Assembly: GCA_016710525.1 (NCBI GenBank)
Contig: JADJVQ010000126.1
Span: forward strand, 1-5,772
Reading direction: 5' to 3'
Length of the DNA: 5,772 nt
Origin: Burkholderiaceae bacterium
Lineage (GTDB): Bacteria > Pseudomonadota > Gammaproteobacteria > Burkholderiales > Burkholderiaceae_E
The notes below the pieces were generated by a model that saw nothing but the letters and a program-made list of their open reading frames with translations, had not been told where the DNA came from and searched no databases. Every line of letters begins with the position of its first letter. Position 1 is the first letter of the stretch. Both the position numbers and the translations under genes were made by a program. Below are positions 1 through 5,772 of this stretch, piece by piece.

Positions 1-979
1 GCGGCGCCGTGGTACTGCGCCGGCGACATCATCACCTTGCGGCGGAAGAGTCGGTTGAAGAAGCTCGCGTCCTGGTAGCCAACCTCGAAGGCGATCGACT
101 CGATCGACACGTCGCCCGACTCCAGCATGTGCTTGGCTTCCTCGAGCCGCAGGTGGTGAACATAATCGAGCGGGGCCATGCCGGTGGCCTGCTGAAATCG
201 GCGCGGCAGGGTGCGTTCGGCCAGGCCCGAGACCGCGACCATCTGTGCCACCGGCGCGCCGTGCGCCGAGTGCTCTACCGCCCAGGCCTGCGCCGCGGCA
301 ACCGCGGGGTCGCTGGACTGCGCGCCGTGGCGCAGCGAGGCGTACGCAATCGGGCTGGTGGCGGCCCAGTCGATCAGGTTGATGCGAGCCACCTGCATCG
401 CCGCCTCGGCGCCCGCGAAGCGGCTGATCAGGGCCATCACCAGCTGGTGCCAGGCGATGCCGCTGCCAGCCATCACGATGCGCTGTCCGGCACCGGCGAA
501 CAGCAGGCCGCGCTCCGGGCCAGCGCGTGCCTGGATGTTCGCGCCGCAGCGCACGCAGTAGGCCCAGTGCGAGGTCGCGTCCAGCCCTCGAGTAGCCCGG
601 TGCGCGCCAGCAGCACCGCACCTGAGCATGACGCGAGCATCGAGCCCTGCGCATGGCCGCCTGCGCAGCCAGGCAATTTCGGCGTCGTAGACATTGCCGA
701 GCGGTTCGCCGGGCGGCACCGCGATGTCGGTCACGCACACTACATCGGGCGGGCCGCAGGTATCGAACGAGGCCTGGGACGATGCGCACGCCGTTCGCCC
801 TCGATCGGTTGGCCGTCGCGGCTGACGACCATCGACTGGAACGGCGACTCCGGCCCGCCGCCGTGCAGCATCGACCAGTCGCGGTGCACACCCGCAAAGC
901 AGTCGTGGAATCCATAGAGCGTCGCGGCGGTGACATCGGGCATCGCGAGCAACGCCACGGTGATCGGTCGATTTTTCAT
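1..979 (-). CDS. GlxA-family AraC transcriptional regulator (DJ-1/PfpI-like + AraC HTH), frameshifted, 3' end cut by window edge
   Basis: Regulator with an N-terminal DJ-1/PfpI (glutamine amidotransferase-like) domain and a C-terminal AraC DNA-binding domain. The N-terminus starts at 979 (MKNRPITVALLAMPDVTAAT). Family-typical pieces follow in changing frames: VRIVP, then SFDTCGPPDVVCVTDIAVPP, then HAQGSMLASCSGAVLLARTG, then SHWAYC and AGAGQRIVMAGSG. The last 260 or so codons in one frame hold the two-helix-turn-helix region, including LAERTLPRRFQQATGMAPLD, LRLEEAKHMLES and ASFFNRLFRRKVMMSPAQYH; typical proteins end soon after this. Frame changes lie near 797, 774, 659 and 584; the last two cancel, so one minus frame stays open from about 775 to the left edge. 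About 326 codons fit the usual family length (about 320). The gene is divergent from the desaturase operon, which it probably regulates (inference). The ligand is unknown. The family call is firm; whether the gene is functional is not. Confidence 0.88.
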
Positions 980-1052
980 GGCCGTCCCGACGTGGCAGGA
1001 ATGAACGGATTGTGGCTGAAACGCCGCTGCACCGCGAGAGGGAGTGTCCGCA

Positions 1053-1079
1053 GAATTGCCCTCCTCGTTGCTGCAATTC
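1053..1079. promoter_or_regulatory. Candidate operator: GAATTGC-N13-GCAATTC dyad
   Basis: There are perfect 7-bp inverted arms, gaattgc at 1053-1059 and gcaattc at 1073-1079, separated by 13 bases. The arm centres are 20 bp apart, about two helical turns, as expected for a dimeric regulator bound to one DNA face. The dyad ends 22 bases before the desaturase start, in the divergent space shared with the GlxA-type regulator. The position suits repression or control of the operon. I saw no convincing -35/-10 pair. The site call is inference from symmetry and position. Confidence 0.4.
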
Positions 1080-1089
1080 CAACCCTCAC

Positions 1090-1094
1090 AGGAG
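1090..1094 (+). promoter_or_regulatory. Ribosome binding site AGGAG setting a GTG start at 1102
   Basis: AGGAG lies seven bases before GTG at 1102. This decides the desaturase start: the upstream in-frame ATG at 1012 has no such site, and it would add a 30-residue Cys/Arg/Pro-rich stretch unlike a membrane desaturase N-terminus. Confidence 0.75.
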
Positions 1095-1101
1095 AACTCA
1101 G

Positions 1102-1881
1102 GTGCCGACCCCTCTGGACATATTGGCCGATCCGATCACCCAGGCGATGCTCGCGATGTTCGCCGCGCTGGCGCTTGCCGAGCGCCTGTTTCCGGGCCGC
1201 CCGCTGCCGCGCGTGCGCGGCTGGCGGTTGCGCGCGCTGCCGGTCTTCGTCGTCTACCTGCTGTTGTCGTCTTACCTGCCGCTGCTGTGGGCAGATGCAA
1301 TGGCACCGCTGCAACTGCTCGACCTCTCCGCCTGGCCAATCTGGGCGAGCGCCGCACTCGGCCTGCTCGTCTACGAGCTGCTCGCCTATGCGTACCACCG
1401 CGGCATGCACAGCGTCGACGCCTGGTTCCGCGTCTCGCACCAGATGCACCACAGCGCCGAACGACTCGACGTCTATGGCGCGTTCTGGTTCAGCCCGCTC
1501 GACATCGTCGGCTGGACGCTGGTGCCGAGCGTGGCGCTGGCGCTGCTCGGTCTGCCTCCATCGGCCGCGACGGCCACGATCCTGGTGATCACCTTCCTGG
1601 GCATTTTCCAGCACGCCAACCTGCGCACGCCGCGCTGGCTGGGCTATGTCGTGCAGCGCCCGGAGAGTCACACGATTCACCACGCGCGCGGCGTCCACGC
1701 GAAGAACTATGCCGACCTGCCGTTGATCGACATGCTCTTTCGCACCTTCGAGAACCCGCAGGGCTTCGAGCATGCCACCGGCTTCTGGGACGGCGCCTCG
1801 GCCCGTGTGCTCGACATGCTGCGCTGGCGCGACGTTTCCAGGCCAACCCCCAGGCCCGCCCCTTCCCCCACCCACCACTGA
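1102..1881 (+). CDS. Sterol desaturase / fatty acid hydroxylase superfamily membrane diiron enzyme
   Basis: Integral membrane oxygenase of 259 residues, the only intact gene in the window. The three histidine clusters that bind the diiron centre are all visible: HRGMH (99-103), HQMHH (113-117) and HTIHH (190-194), plus FQHANL around His171. Hydrophobic segments lie near residues 14-27, 45-63, 78-98, 136-151 and 155-170, giving the usual layout with the His clusters facing the cytoplasm. Family members hydroxylate or desaturate sterols, fatty acids, carotenoids or ether lipids using O2 and an electron donor; the substrate here cannot be read. The C-terminus tails off in a Pro-rich stretch (RPTPRPAPSPTHH). 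I chose GTG 1102 because of the AGGAG seven bases upstream. The TGA at 1879-1881 is one base before the next ATG, so it is probably translationally coupled to the hydrolase. It heads the operon and is divergent from the GlxA-type regulator. Confidence 0.93.
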   Translation: MPTPLDILADPITQAMLAMFAALALAERLFPGRPLPRVRGWRLRALPVFVVYLLLSSYLPLLWADAMAPLQLLDLSAWPIWASAALGLLVYELLAYAYHRGMHSVDAWFRVSHQMHHSAERLDVYGAFWFSPLDIVGWTLVPSVALALLGLPPSAATATILVITFLGIFQHANLRTPRWLGYVVQRPESHTIHHARGVHAKNYADLPLIDMLFRTFENPQGFEHATGFWDGASARVLDMLRWRDVSRPTPRPAPSPTHH

Positions 1882-1882
1882 G

Positions 1883-2717
1883 ATGACCACGATGGAACAC
1901 ACCGTTCGCCATATCCAAATCCCCGGCCGCGTGCGGCTCGAATTCGCCGAACAGGGCAACCGCTCCGGCACGCCGGTGATCGCGCTGCACGGAGTCACCG
2001 ACTCATGGCGCTCCTTCGAGCCGGTGCTGCCGTACCTGCCAGCCGATCTGCACGTGATGGCGCTGACCCAGCGCGGCCACGGCGACAGCGACAAGCCGGC
2101 CGGCGGCTACGACCCCCGCTGACTTTGCCGCCGACGTGGCAGGGTTCATGGACGAGATGAAGATCGAGCGCGCGGTGCTCGTCGGCCATTCGATGGGCAC
2201 CGTCAACGCCATGCGCTTTGCCATTGCACACCCGTCCCGTGTCGCCGGCCTGGTACTGGCCGGCACGGTGCCGTGGTTCGGCCGCTCGCCCGAGGTGCGG
2301 GACTTCTCCGATGAGCAGCTCGCGCCGCTGGCCGACCCGGTGCCAGAGGACTTTGCACGAGGCTTCCAGGAAAGCACGCTGGCGCGGCCGATCCCCGCGG
2401 CAATGCTCGACCGCTTCGTGGCCGAGAGCCTGAAGGTTCCGGCGCATGTCTGGCGCGCCGCGTTCGCCGGCTTCATCGACGACGACTTCTCGCCGCTCCT
2501 GCGCGCGATCGAGGCGCCCACGCTGATCGTCTGGGGCCGGCATGATGGATTCTGCTCGGCCTCCGACCAACAGGCGATGCTGGGCCTGATCCGGACCGCC
2601 CGGCTGGTCGAGTACGCCGAGGCCGGGCACGCCGTGCACTGGGAGGAGCCGCAACGCTTTGCCCGCGACCTGATCGGTTTTATCAACTCGGTTGCCGCCT
2701 CCGCGGCGACCGCCTGA
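1883..2717 (+). CDS. Alpha/beta-fold hydrolase, broken by one extra C in a C5 run
   Basis: Soluble hydrolase of about 277 residues once one base is discounted. Residue numbers below are for the restored protein. Visible features are the oxyanion-region HG in IALHGVTDSW (36-37), the strand-4 motif RGHGDSDKP, the nucleophile elbow GHSMG with Ser103, the acid Asp221 in VWGRHDGF, and the catalytic His249 in EAGHAVHWEEP. The triad is therefore complete. As given, the frame ends in TGA at 2120-2122, because GACCCCCGCTGAC (C run 2113-2117) has one C too many. With four Cs it reads YDPADFAADVAGFMDEMKIE and joins the downstream frame ending at 2717. The start could be ATG 1883 or ATG 1892, both in frame and neither with a strong Shine-Dalgarno; 1883 abuts the desaturase stop and suits coupling. 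The substrate is unknown: an esterase, C-C hydrolase or epoxide hydrolase-like role are all possible. Co-transcription suggests it acts on the desaturase product (inference). Confidence 0.9.
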
Positions 2718-2720
2718 TGC

Positions 2721-2727
2721 GAGAGGA
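2721..2727 (+). promoter_or_regulatory. Ribosome binding site GAGAGGA favouring ATG 2735
   Basis: GAGAGGA sits seven bases before ATG 2735. A competing in-frame ATG at 2717 overlaps the hydrolase stop as TGATG and would add six residues (MREDPT). The purine-rich site favours 2735; both readings imply tight coupling to the hydrolase. Confidence 0.6.
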
Positions 2728-2734
2728 CCCGACG

Positions 2735-4058
2735 ATGACTTGGCTGATCGACTCCCTGGGCCACCCGATGAGCGGAGCCACCGCCGCCGCGATCGACCAC
2801 TACGAGCAGGCCGCACATGAGTTGCGTTGCCTGATCGGCGACCCGCTGGCCTCGATCGACCGCGCACTCGCCGAGGCGCCGGGCATGTCCATCGCGCATT
2901 CGCTGCGTGCCTGGCTGCACCTGCTCGGCACCGAGGCGCCGGCGCTGGCCACGGCGCGCGAGGCCCGCCGCCGCCGCCGCGCAACACGCCGCCACCGACC
3001 GCGAGCGCCCGCATGCCCGGGCCGCCACACCGTTGCCGCCGGCCACTGGCGCGAGGCCGGGCGCGCTCGAAGATCTGTCGGCGCAGCATCCGCGCGACTT
3101 GCTCGCGCTTCAGGCCGGCCATCAGTGGACTCCCTTCACCGGCGACCCTCGGCATGCTGCGCGACCGCATCGCGCGCGTGCGGCCGCACTGGAACGACGC
3201 GATGCCCGGCCACCACGCGGTGCTCGGCATGCACGCCTTCGGGCTCGAGGAGACCGGCGACTACACGCAGGCCGAACGCACCGGCCGCCGGTCGATCGAA
3301 CTGCAGCCGCGCGACACCTGGGCCTGGCACGCGGTGGCGCATGTGCACGAGATGCGCAATGCGCCGAAGGAAGGCATCGCCTGGCTCGAGCCCAACGCGG
3401 CGCACTGGTCGTGCGACAGCTTCTTCGCGGTGCACAACTGGTGGCACCTGGCCCTGTTCAAGCTGGAGCAAGACCGGCACGACGAAGTGCTTGCGATGTA
3501 CGACGCCACCATCGGCGGCCCGGGCTCGGGCGTGGTGCTCGACATGATCGACCAGAGCGCGCTGCTGTGGCGGTTGGCGCTGCGCGGCGTCGACGTCGGC
3601 GGCCGCTGGCAAGCCCTGGCCGAGCGCTGGGCGCCGCATGCCGCGGCGGGCAACTACGCGTTCAACGACATGCACGCGATGATGGTTTCGCCAGCGCCGG
3701 GCGCAGTGAGCTCGTTGAGCAGCTGCGCGAAGCACAGCACGTGGTGCCCGCTGGCGAGGGCGACAACCGCGCCTTCACGGCCGACGTGGGCGAGGCTGCG
3801 GTGCGCGCGGTGCAGGCGTTCGTGGCTGGCGACTACGCGACATCCGTCGCGCTGCTGCGGCCGATCCGCTCGTACGCGCACCGCTTCGGCGGCAGCCACG
3901 CGCAGCGCGATGTGCTCGACCTGACGTTGATCGAGGCGGCATCGCGCAGCGGCAACCGGCCGCTCGCGGCCGCACTGGCCGCCGAGCGGGCCGCGCTGCG
4001 ACCGGCGAGCCCACTGAGCCAGCGCTTGGTCGCGCGACAGCTCGCCCCGGCAAGCTGA
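2735..4058 (+). CDS. TTC38-family tetratricopeptide repeat protein, frameshifted
   Basis: Helical-repeat protein of about 440 residues when the pieces are joined, close to animal TTC38 (about 470). Recognisable family stretches are IDHYEQAAHEL and IAHSLRAWLHLL near the N-terminus, then ATDRERPHARAA, EDLSAQHPRDLLALQAGHQ, MLRDRIARVRPHWNDAMPGH, VLGMHAFGLEETGDYTQAE, DTWAWHAVAHVHEMRN, FFAVHNWWHLALFKLEQ and VVLDMIDQSALLWRLALRGV. The C-terminal block has RFGGSHAQRDVLDLTLIEAA and PLSQRLVARQL, matching the GG.NAQRDVF and SPLTERL endings of TTC38. The frame changes near 2964-2980 (a CCG x5 run), 3025-3033, 3058-3067 (one GC pair apparently missing), 3147-3152 and 3684-3688. The stop TGA is at 4056-4058. 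There is no signal peptide or membrane span, so it is probably cytosolic. The family's molecular role is not established; a scaffold or partner for the upstream enzymes is speculation. Start reasoning is given at the ribosome binding site entry. Confidence 0.85.
2965..2979. repeat. (CCG)5 trinucleotide run inside the TTC38 homologue
   Basis: Five consecutive CCG units. The family-like reading leaves one frame just before this run and resumes in another (GCC codons for Ala, then TDRER) just after it. It is therefore the likely site of the first indel, whether from sequencing or polymerase slippage. Confidence 0.75.
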
Positions 4059-4063
4059 CATCC

Positions 4064-4094
4064 GGTCGACACGGGGGAAATTCCCCCGTCGACC
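4064..4094. terminator. Strong hairpin between convergent genes, probable bidirectional terminator
   Basis: The arms ggtcgac(ac)gggggaa at 4064-4079 and ttcccccgtcgacc at 4081-4094 pair almost completely, with a two-base AC bulge and a single A at the centre (the tip must open to form a loop). It begins six bases after the TTC38 homologue's stop and lies beyond the end of the convergent LysR gene. No clear T run follows on either strand, so it is not a textbook Rho-independent terminator. Position and strength still favour termination or 3'-end protection. Confidence 0.6.
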
Positions 4095-4143
4095 TCGCCA
4101 AAGGCGCCCGCTCGGGAAACCTCCGCGGCATGGCGCAGCGCGG

Positions 4144-5107
4144 TCAGCCGGGCCCAGCCACAGCCACAGCCAGGCCAGCCCCAGGACGGGCCCAGGCCCA
4201 GGCCCAGGCCCAGCCTCGGCCCCAGGCCAGAACGGGTCGACGTCCGGGTCCGACCCGAAGTGGGCCAGCAGCATCGACGAACACCCGCACGCGCAACGGC
4301 CGGAACCGGCGCTGCGGGTACAGCACGTGGATGCCCATGCGGCGCGAAGTCCCAGCCTTCAGCAGCGGCACCAAGCTGCCTCACGCAGCGCGTCGCCGAT
4401 CAGGAAGGTGTAGGGGCAGCGCGACACGCCGGCGCCTTGTAACGCTGCGTGCGCAGCGCCTCGGAAGACGACGAGCGCAGCCTGGCGGGTTTCTGACCGA
4501 ACCCGCCTGCCCGTCACGCCAATGCGGCCAGCGGGTCCAACTGCCGATGCCGAATACCAGCGCCGGATGCGCGCAAGTCCTGCGGCCGACCGGGACGTGA
4601 CCCGGTAGGACGGCGAAGCCATCGGCAGCAGCCGGGCGCTGGCGATGCGGCGCCCGGCCGCCGCTGTCCAGATGCGCGGCCACGCGCACCGCGACATCCA
4701 CCCCTTCCTCCGCCAGGTCAACTACGCGGTTCGTGAAGCCGAACCGACGGACAGCTCCGGGTTGGCCTGTAGCAGCGGCGCCACCAGCGGCGCGAGGTGC
4801 CGGTTGCCGAGCTCGACCGGCGCTGTCACGCGCAACTGCCCGAGGGCTGGTCCTGCAGGCCGAGTTCGTCCTCCGCTTCGACACCGAGCAGCACCTCCTG
4901 GCACTGGCGCAGGTAGCCGGCGCCCGCTTCGGTGAGCGCCACCTTGCGGGTCGTTCGGGTCAGCAAGGCGATGCGCAGCCGCGCCTCGAGATGGGCGATG
5001 TGCTTGGTCACCATCGCCGGCGACATCTCGAGCCGGCGGGCGGCACCCGAGAAGCTGCCCAGCTCGGCCACGTGCACGAAGGCACGCATGCTGGTCAGCG
5101 TGTCCAT
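4144..5107 (-). CDS. LysR-type transcriptional regulator, multiply frameshifted
   Basis: The N-terminal 70 or so residues in one frame form a classic LysR winged helix-turn-helix: MDTLTSMRAFVHVAELGSFS, HTH near residues 18-37 (SFSGAARRLEMSPAMVTKHI), then HLEARLRIALLTRTTRKVAL. The effector-binding domain follows in pieces: LRVTAPVELGNRHLAPLVAP, FTNRVVDLAEEGVDVAVRVA, GRRIASARLLPMASPSY, AHPALVFGIGSW, SEALRT, GAGV and TFLIGDALRE, VPLLK and RRMGIHVLYPQRRFRPLRVR, then LLAHFGSDPDVDPFWPG. At least seven frame changes occur between about 4850 and 4270 (for example near 4847, 4752, 4660 and 4440). The end is uncertain: the only minus-strand stop before the hairpin is TGA at 4146-4144, which is out of frame with the FWPG segment. 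It is divergent from the YdhR-like gene, which it probably controls (inference). The family is certain; the intact length (about 300 residues) is normal. Confidence 0.85.
4156..4212. repeat. Tandem hexanucleotide repeats: AGCCAC-type x2.5 and (GGCCCA)4
   Basis: Four perfect GGCCCA units lie at 4189-4212. Just to the left is a shorter AGCCAC, AGCCAC, AGCCAG tract at 4156-4173. On the minus strand the first reads Gly-Pro repeats and the second Trp-Leu repeats in the frame that carries the LysR C-terminus. They lie between the last LysR-like residues (PFWPG) and the only available stop, so they may encode a low-complexity tail or be non-coding. Slippage here could also explain the lost stop frame. 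Confidence 0.75.
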
Positions 5108-5150
5108 GGACTGGCCCCCGCCGCACGCCGACGGAGCCGCGTACAGCCGG

Positions 5151-5222
5151 GCAATTTGATACCAATGGTTGATAGTTTATTCACCATATCACCTATTAAA
5201 CACCAATCACGAACAATCTACA
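5151..5222. promoter_or_regulatory. AT-rich divergent promoter/operator region between the LysR and YdhR-like genes
   Basis: This short stretch is strikingly AT-rich in an otherwise GC-rich window. It holds two TTGATA direct repeats (5156-5161 and 5169-5174, 13 bp apart), a 9-bp palindrome ACCAATGGT (5161-5169), and a dyad ATGGT-N13-ACCAT (5165-5187). TATTAA at 5194-5199 could act as a -10 for the YdhR-like gene with the second TTGATA as -35, but the 19-bp spacing is long. Overlap of operator-like symmetry with promoter-like hexamers is typical of LysR divergent control. The specific assignments are inference. Confidence 0.5.
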
Positions 5223-5256
5223 GTGGCATCACCTTCACTCCACCGAGCCACCGACC

Positions 5257-5588
5257 ATGACCGCCGTGCTGCTTCACATCCGCTTTCCCTATGAGGGCCC
5301 CTGGTCCGATGCGATGAGCCAGGCGTACGCCAGCCTGGCCGACGACATCGCCACCGAGCCCGGACTGCGCTGGAAAGAAGCCCTCCTCTCCAACGTTCCG
5401 AAGAGGCCGCGCAAAGCCGCATGGCGGGGCCTATTTATTGAGGACTGAGCCAGCGCCGAGCGCTATCCGACCAAGCACCGCGCCCGACTCTCGCAGTGGG
5501 GCATCGTCGACCCGGAGGTCACGCTGTCCGACGTCAACGACGCGTTGAGCCAGCGCAGCCGGGCGCCACCGGCCCAGCCCAGCCGCCG
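5257..5588 (+). CDS. YdhR-like putative mono-oxygenase, with frameshifts and an in-frame TGA
   Basis: Small ferredoxin-fold protein resembling E. coli YdhR (about 100 residues). The N-terminus MTAVLLHIRFPYEGPWSDAM and LADDIATEPGLRWK follow YdhR closely (LLQLHFAFNGPFGDAM; EPGFLWK). After WK the frame is lost. GGAYL resumes in another frame at 5423-5437. From about 5440 the original frame returns (ED, then ASAERYPTKHRARLSQWGIV, DPEVTLSDVNDALSQ), matching the family C-terminus. The codon at 5446-5448 is TGA where the family has Glu; one inserted T and one missing G would explain it. No stop is visible in the restored frame before the next ATG at 5589, so the 3' end is approximate. YdhR is called a mono-oxygenase by structural likeness only. 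The start ATG 5257 has no clear Shine-Dalgarno. The gene is divergent from LysR. Confidence 0.75.
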
Positions 5589-5772
5589 ATGCCGCCCTTC
5601 ACCACCCGGGCCGAGGTGTCCATCGACGCGTTTCCACTTCTGCAGGTCTTCTCGGATGCCGGCCCCAAGCGCGGCGCCGCTACGGCAGCCTGTCCGCGCA
5701 GGTCTTCCGGGTGCCCGGCAACGAGCAGACAGCGCGTGTTGATCGACTGGCAAGACCGCGCGAGCTTCGATG
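5589..5772 (+). CDS. Small ABM-like (dimeric alpha+beta barrel) protein, partial at right edge
   Basis: From ATG 5589 the pieces read MPPFTTRAEVSIDAFPLLQV and FSDAGPKR, then in another frame RYGSLSAQVFRVPGNEQ, then back to VLIDWQDRASFD at the edge. The order (AEV strand, VFS..G..KR helix, GS...QVFR strand, then a V.IDW strand) resembles small antibiotic-biosynthesis-monooxygenase-like stress-responsive barrel proteins. Frame shifts near 5671-5680 (an apparent extra GC pair) and near 5730-5736 cancel. It follows the YdhR-like gene directly and is probably in the same LysR-controlled unit. No convincing ribosome binding site is seen, and the start could differ. The fold call is moderate, the function is open. 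Confidence 0.5.
   Translation, partial: MPPFTTRAEVSIDAFPLLQVFSDAGPKRGAATAACPRRSSGCPATSRQRVLIDWQDRASFD

Noticed and set aside
9..917. Long plus-strand open frame (302 codons) opposite the GlxA-type regulator
   Set aside because: It is the codon-aligned antisense of the regulator in very GC-rich DNA. Its translation is Arg/Ala/His-rich with no family motif, whereas the minus strand gives clear AraC motifs.
1012..1101. N-terminal extension of the desaturase from ATG 1012
   Set aside because: No ribosome binding site, Cys/Arg-rich non-membrane composition, and it would place the dyad inside coding sequence; GTG 1102 has AGGAG at good spacing.
976..2094. Minus-strand open frame of 372 codons across the desaturase and hydrolase start
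   Set aside because: Antisense shadow. The plus strand carries three intact His clusters and a ribosome binding site, while this frame shows no recognisable domain.
1995..3230. Minus-strand open frame of 411 codons
   Set aside because: Arg/Gly/Ala-rich antisense product spanning two different plus-strand genes, with no motif.
4156..4212. Possible CRISPR-like array
   Set aside because: Units are six bases and directly abutting with no spacers; it is a simple tandem repeat.
4130..4600. Plus-strand frame with Gln-Ala repeats, possible repeat protein
   Set aside because: It is the reverse of the LysR 3' half, which has identifiable effector-domain motifs on the minus strand; the Gln-Ala run is just the GGCCCA repeat.
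1..5772. Defence island, toxin-antitoxin, prophage or transposon genes
   Set aside because: Every substantial segment is accounted for by metabolic or regulatory families; no nuclease, integrase, transposase or terminal inverted repeats were seen.

Overview
The window is very GC-rich and its codons nearly all end in G or C. The protein families present (a GlxA-type AraC regulator, a LysR regulator, YdhR) suggest a proteobacterium, probably a Burkholderiales-type betaproteobacterium. That placement is inference, because no marker gene is present. I see no tRNA, rRNA, CRISPR array, transposase or att site.

Layout, left to right: (1) a GlxA-family AraC regulator on the minus strand (979 down to the left edge, lacking only its last few residues); (2) a 122-bp divergent intergenic region carrying a 7-bp-arm dyad; (3) a tight plus-strand operon of a membrane sterol desaturase/fatty acid hydroxylase (1102-1881), an alpha/beta hydrolase (1883-2717) and a homologue of the eukaryotic-named TTC38 TPR protein (2735-4058); (4) a strong hairpin at 4064-4094 between convergent genes; (5) a LysR-type regulator on the minus strand (5107 to about 4144) with a Gly-Pro-rich hexanucleotide repeat at its 3' end; (6) an AT-rich divergent promoter region (about 5151-5222); (7) a YdhR-like putative mono-oxygenase (from 5257), followed by the start of a second small ABM-like protein (5589 to the right edge).

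Only the desaturase reads through intact as one frame. Every other gene is broken by small indels: one in the hydrolase, four in the GlxA regulator, five in the TTC38 homologue, at least seven in LysR, and several in the two small genes. Family-typical sequence continues on the far side of every break, catalytic residues are retained, several shifts cancel in pairs, and many breaks lie in C or GC/GCC runs. I read this mainly as uncorrected sequencing or assembly error, so I type the genes as CDS and state where each frame breaks. Real decay cannot be excluded from the sequence alone.

Functional reading (inference): two regulator-plus-target modules sit back to back. The GlxA-type regulator probably controls a three-gene operon that oxidises a lipid-like substrate (diiron hydroxylase), acts on an ester or related bond (hydrolase), and includes a TTC38-like helical-repeat protein of unknown function. 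The LysR regulator probably controls a pair of small ferredoxin-fold mono-oxygenase-type proteins. The three-gene operon is the best candidate for an under-described system.
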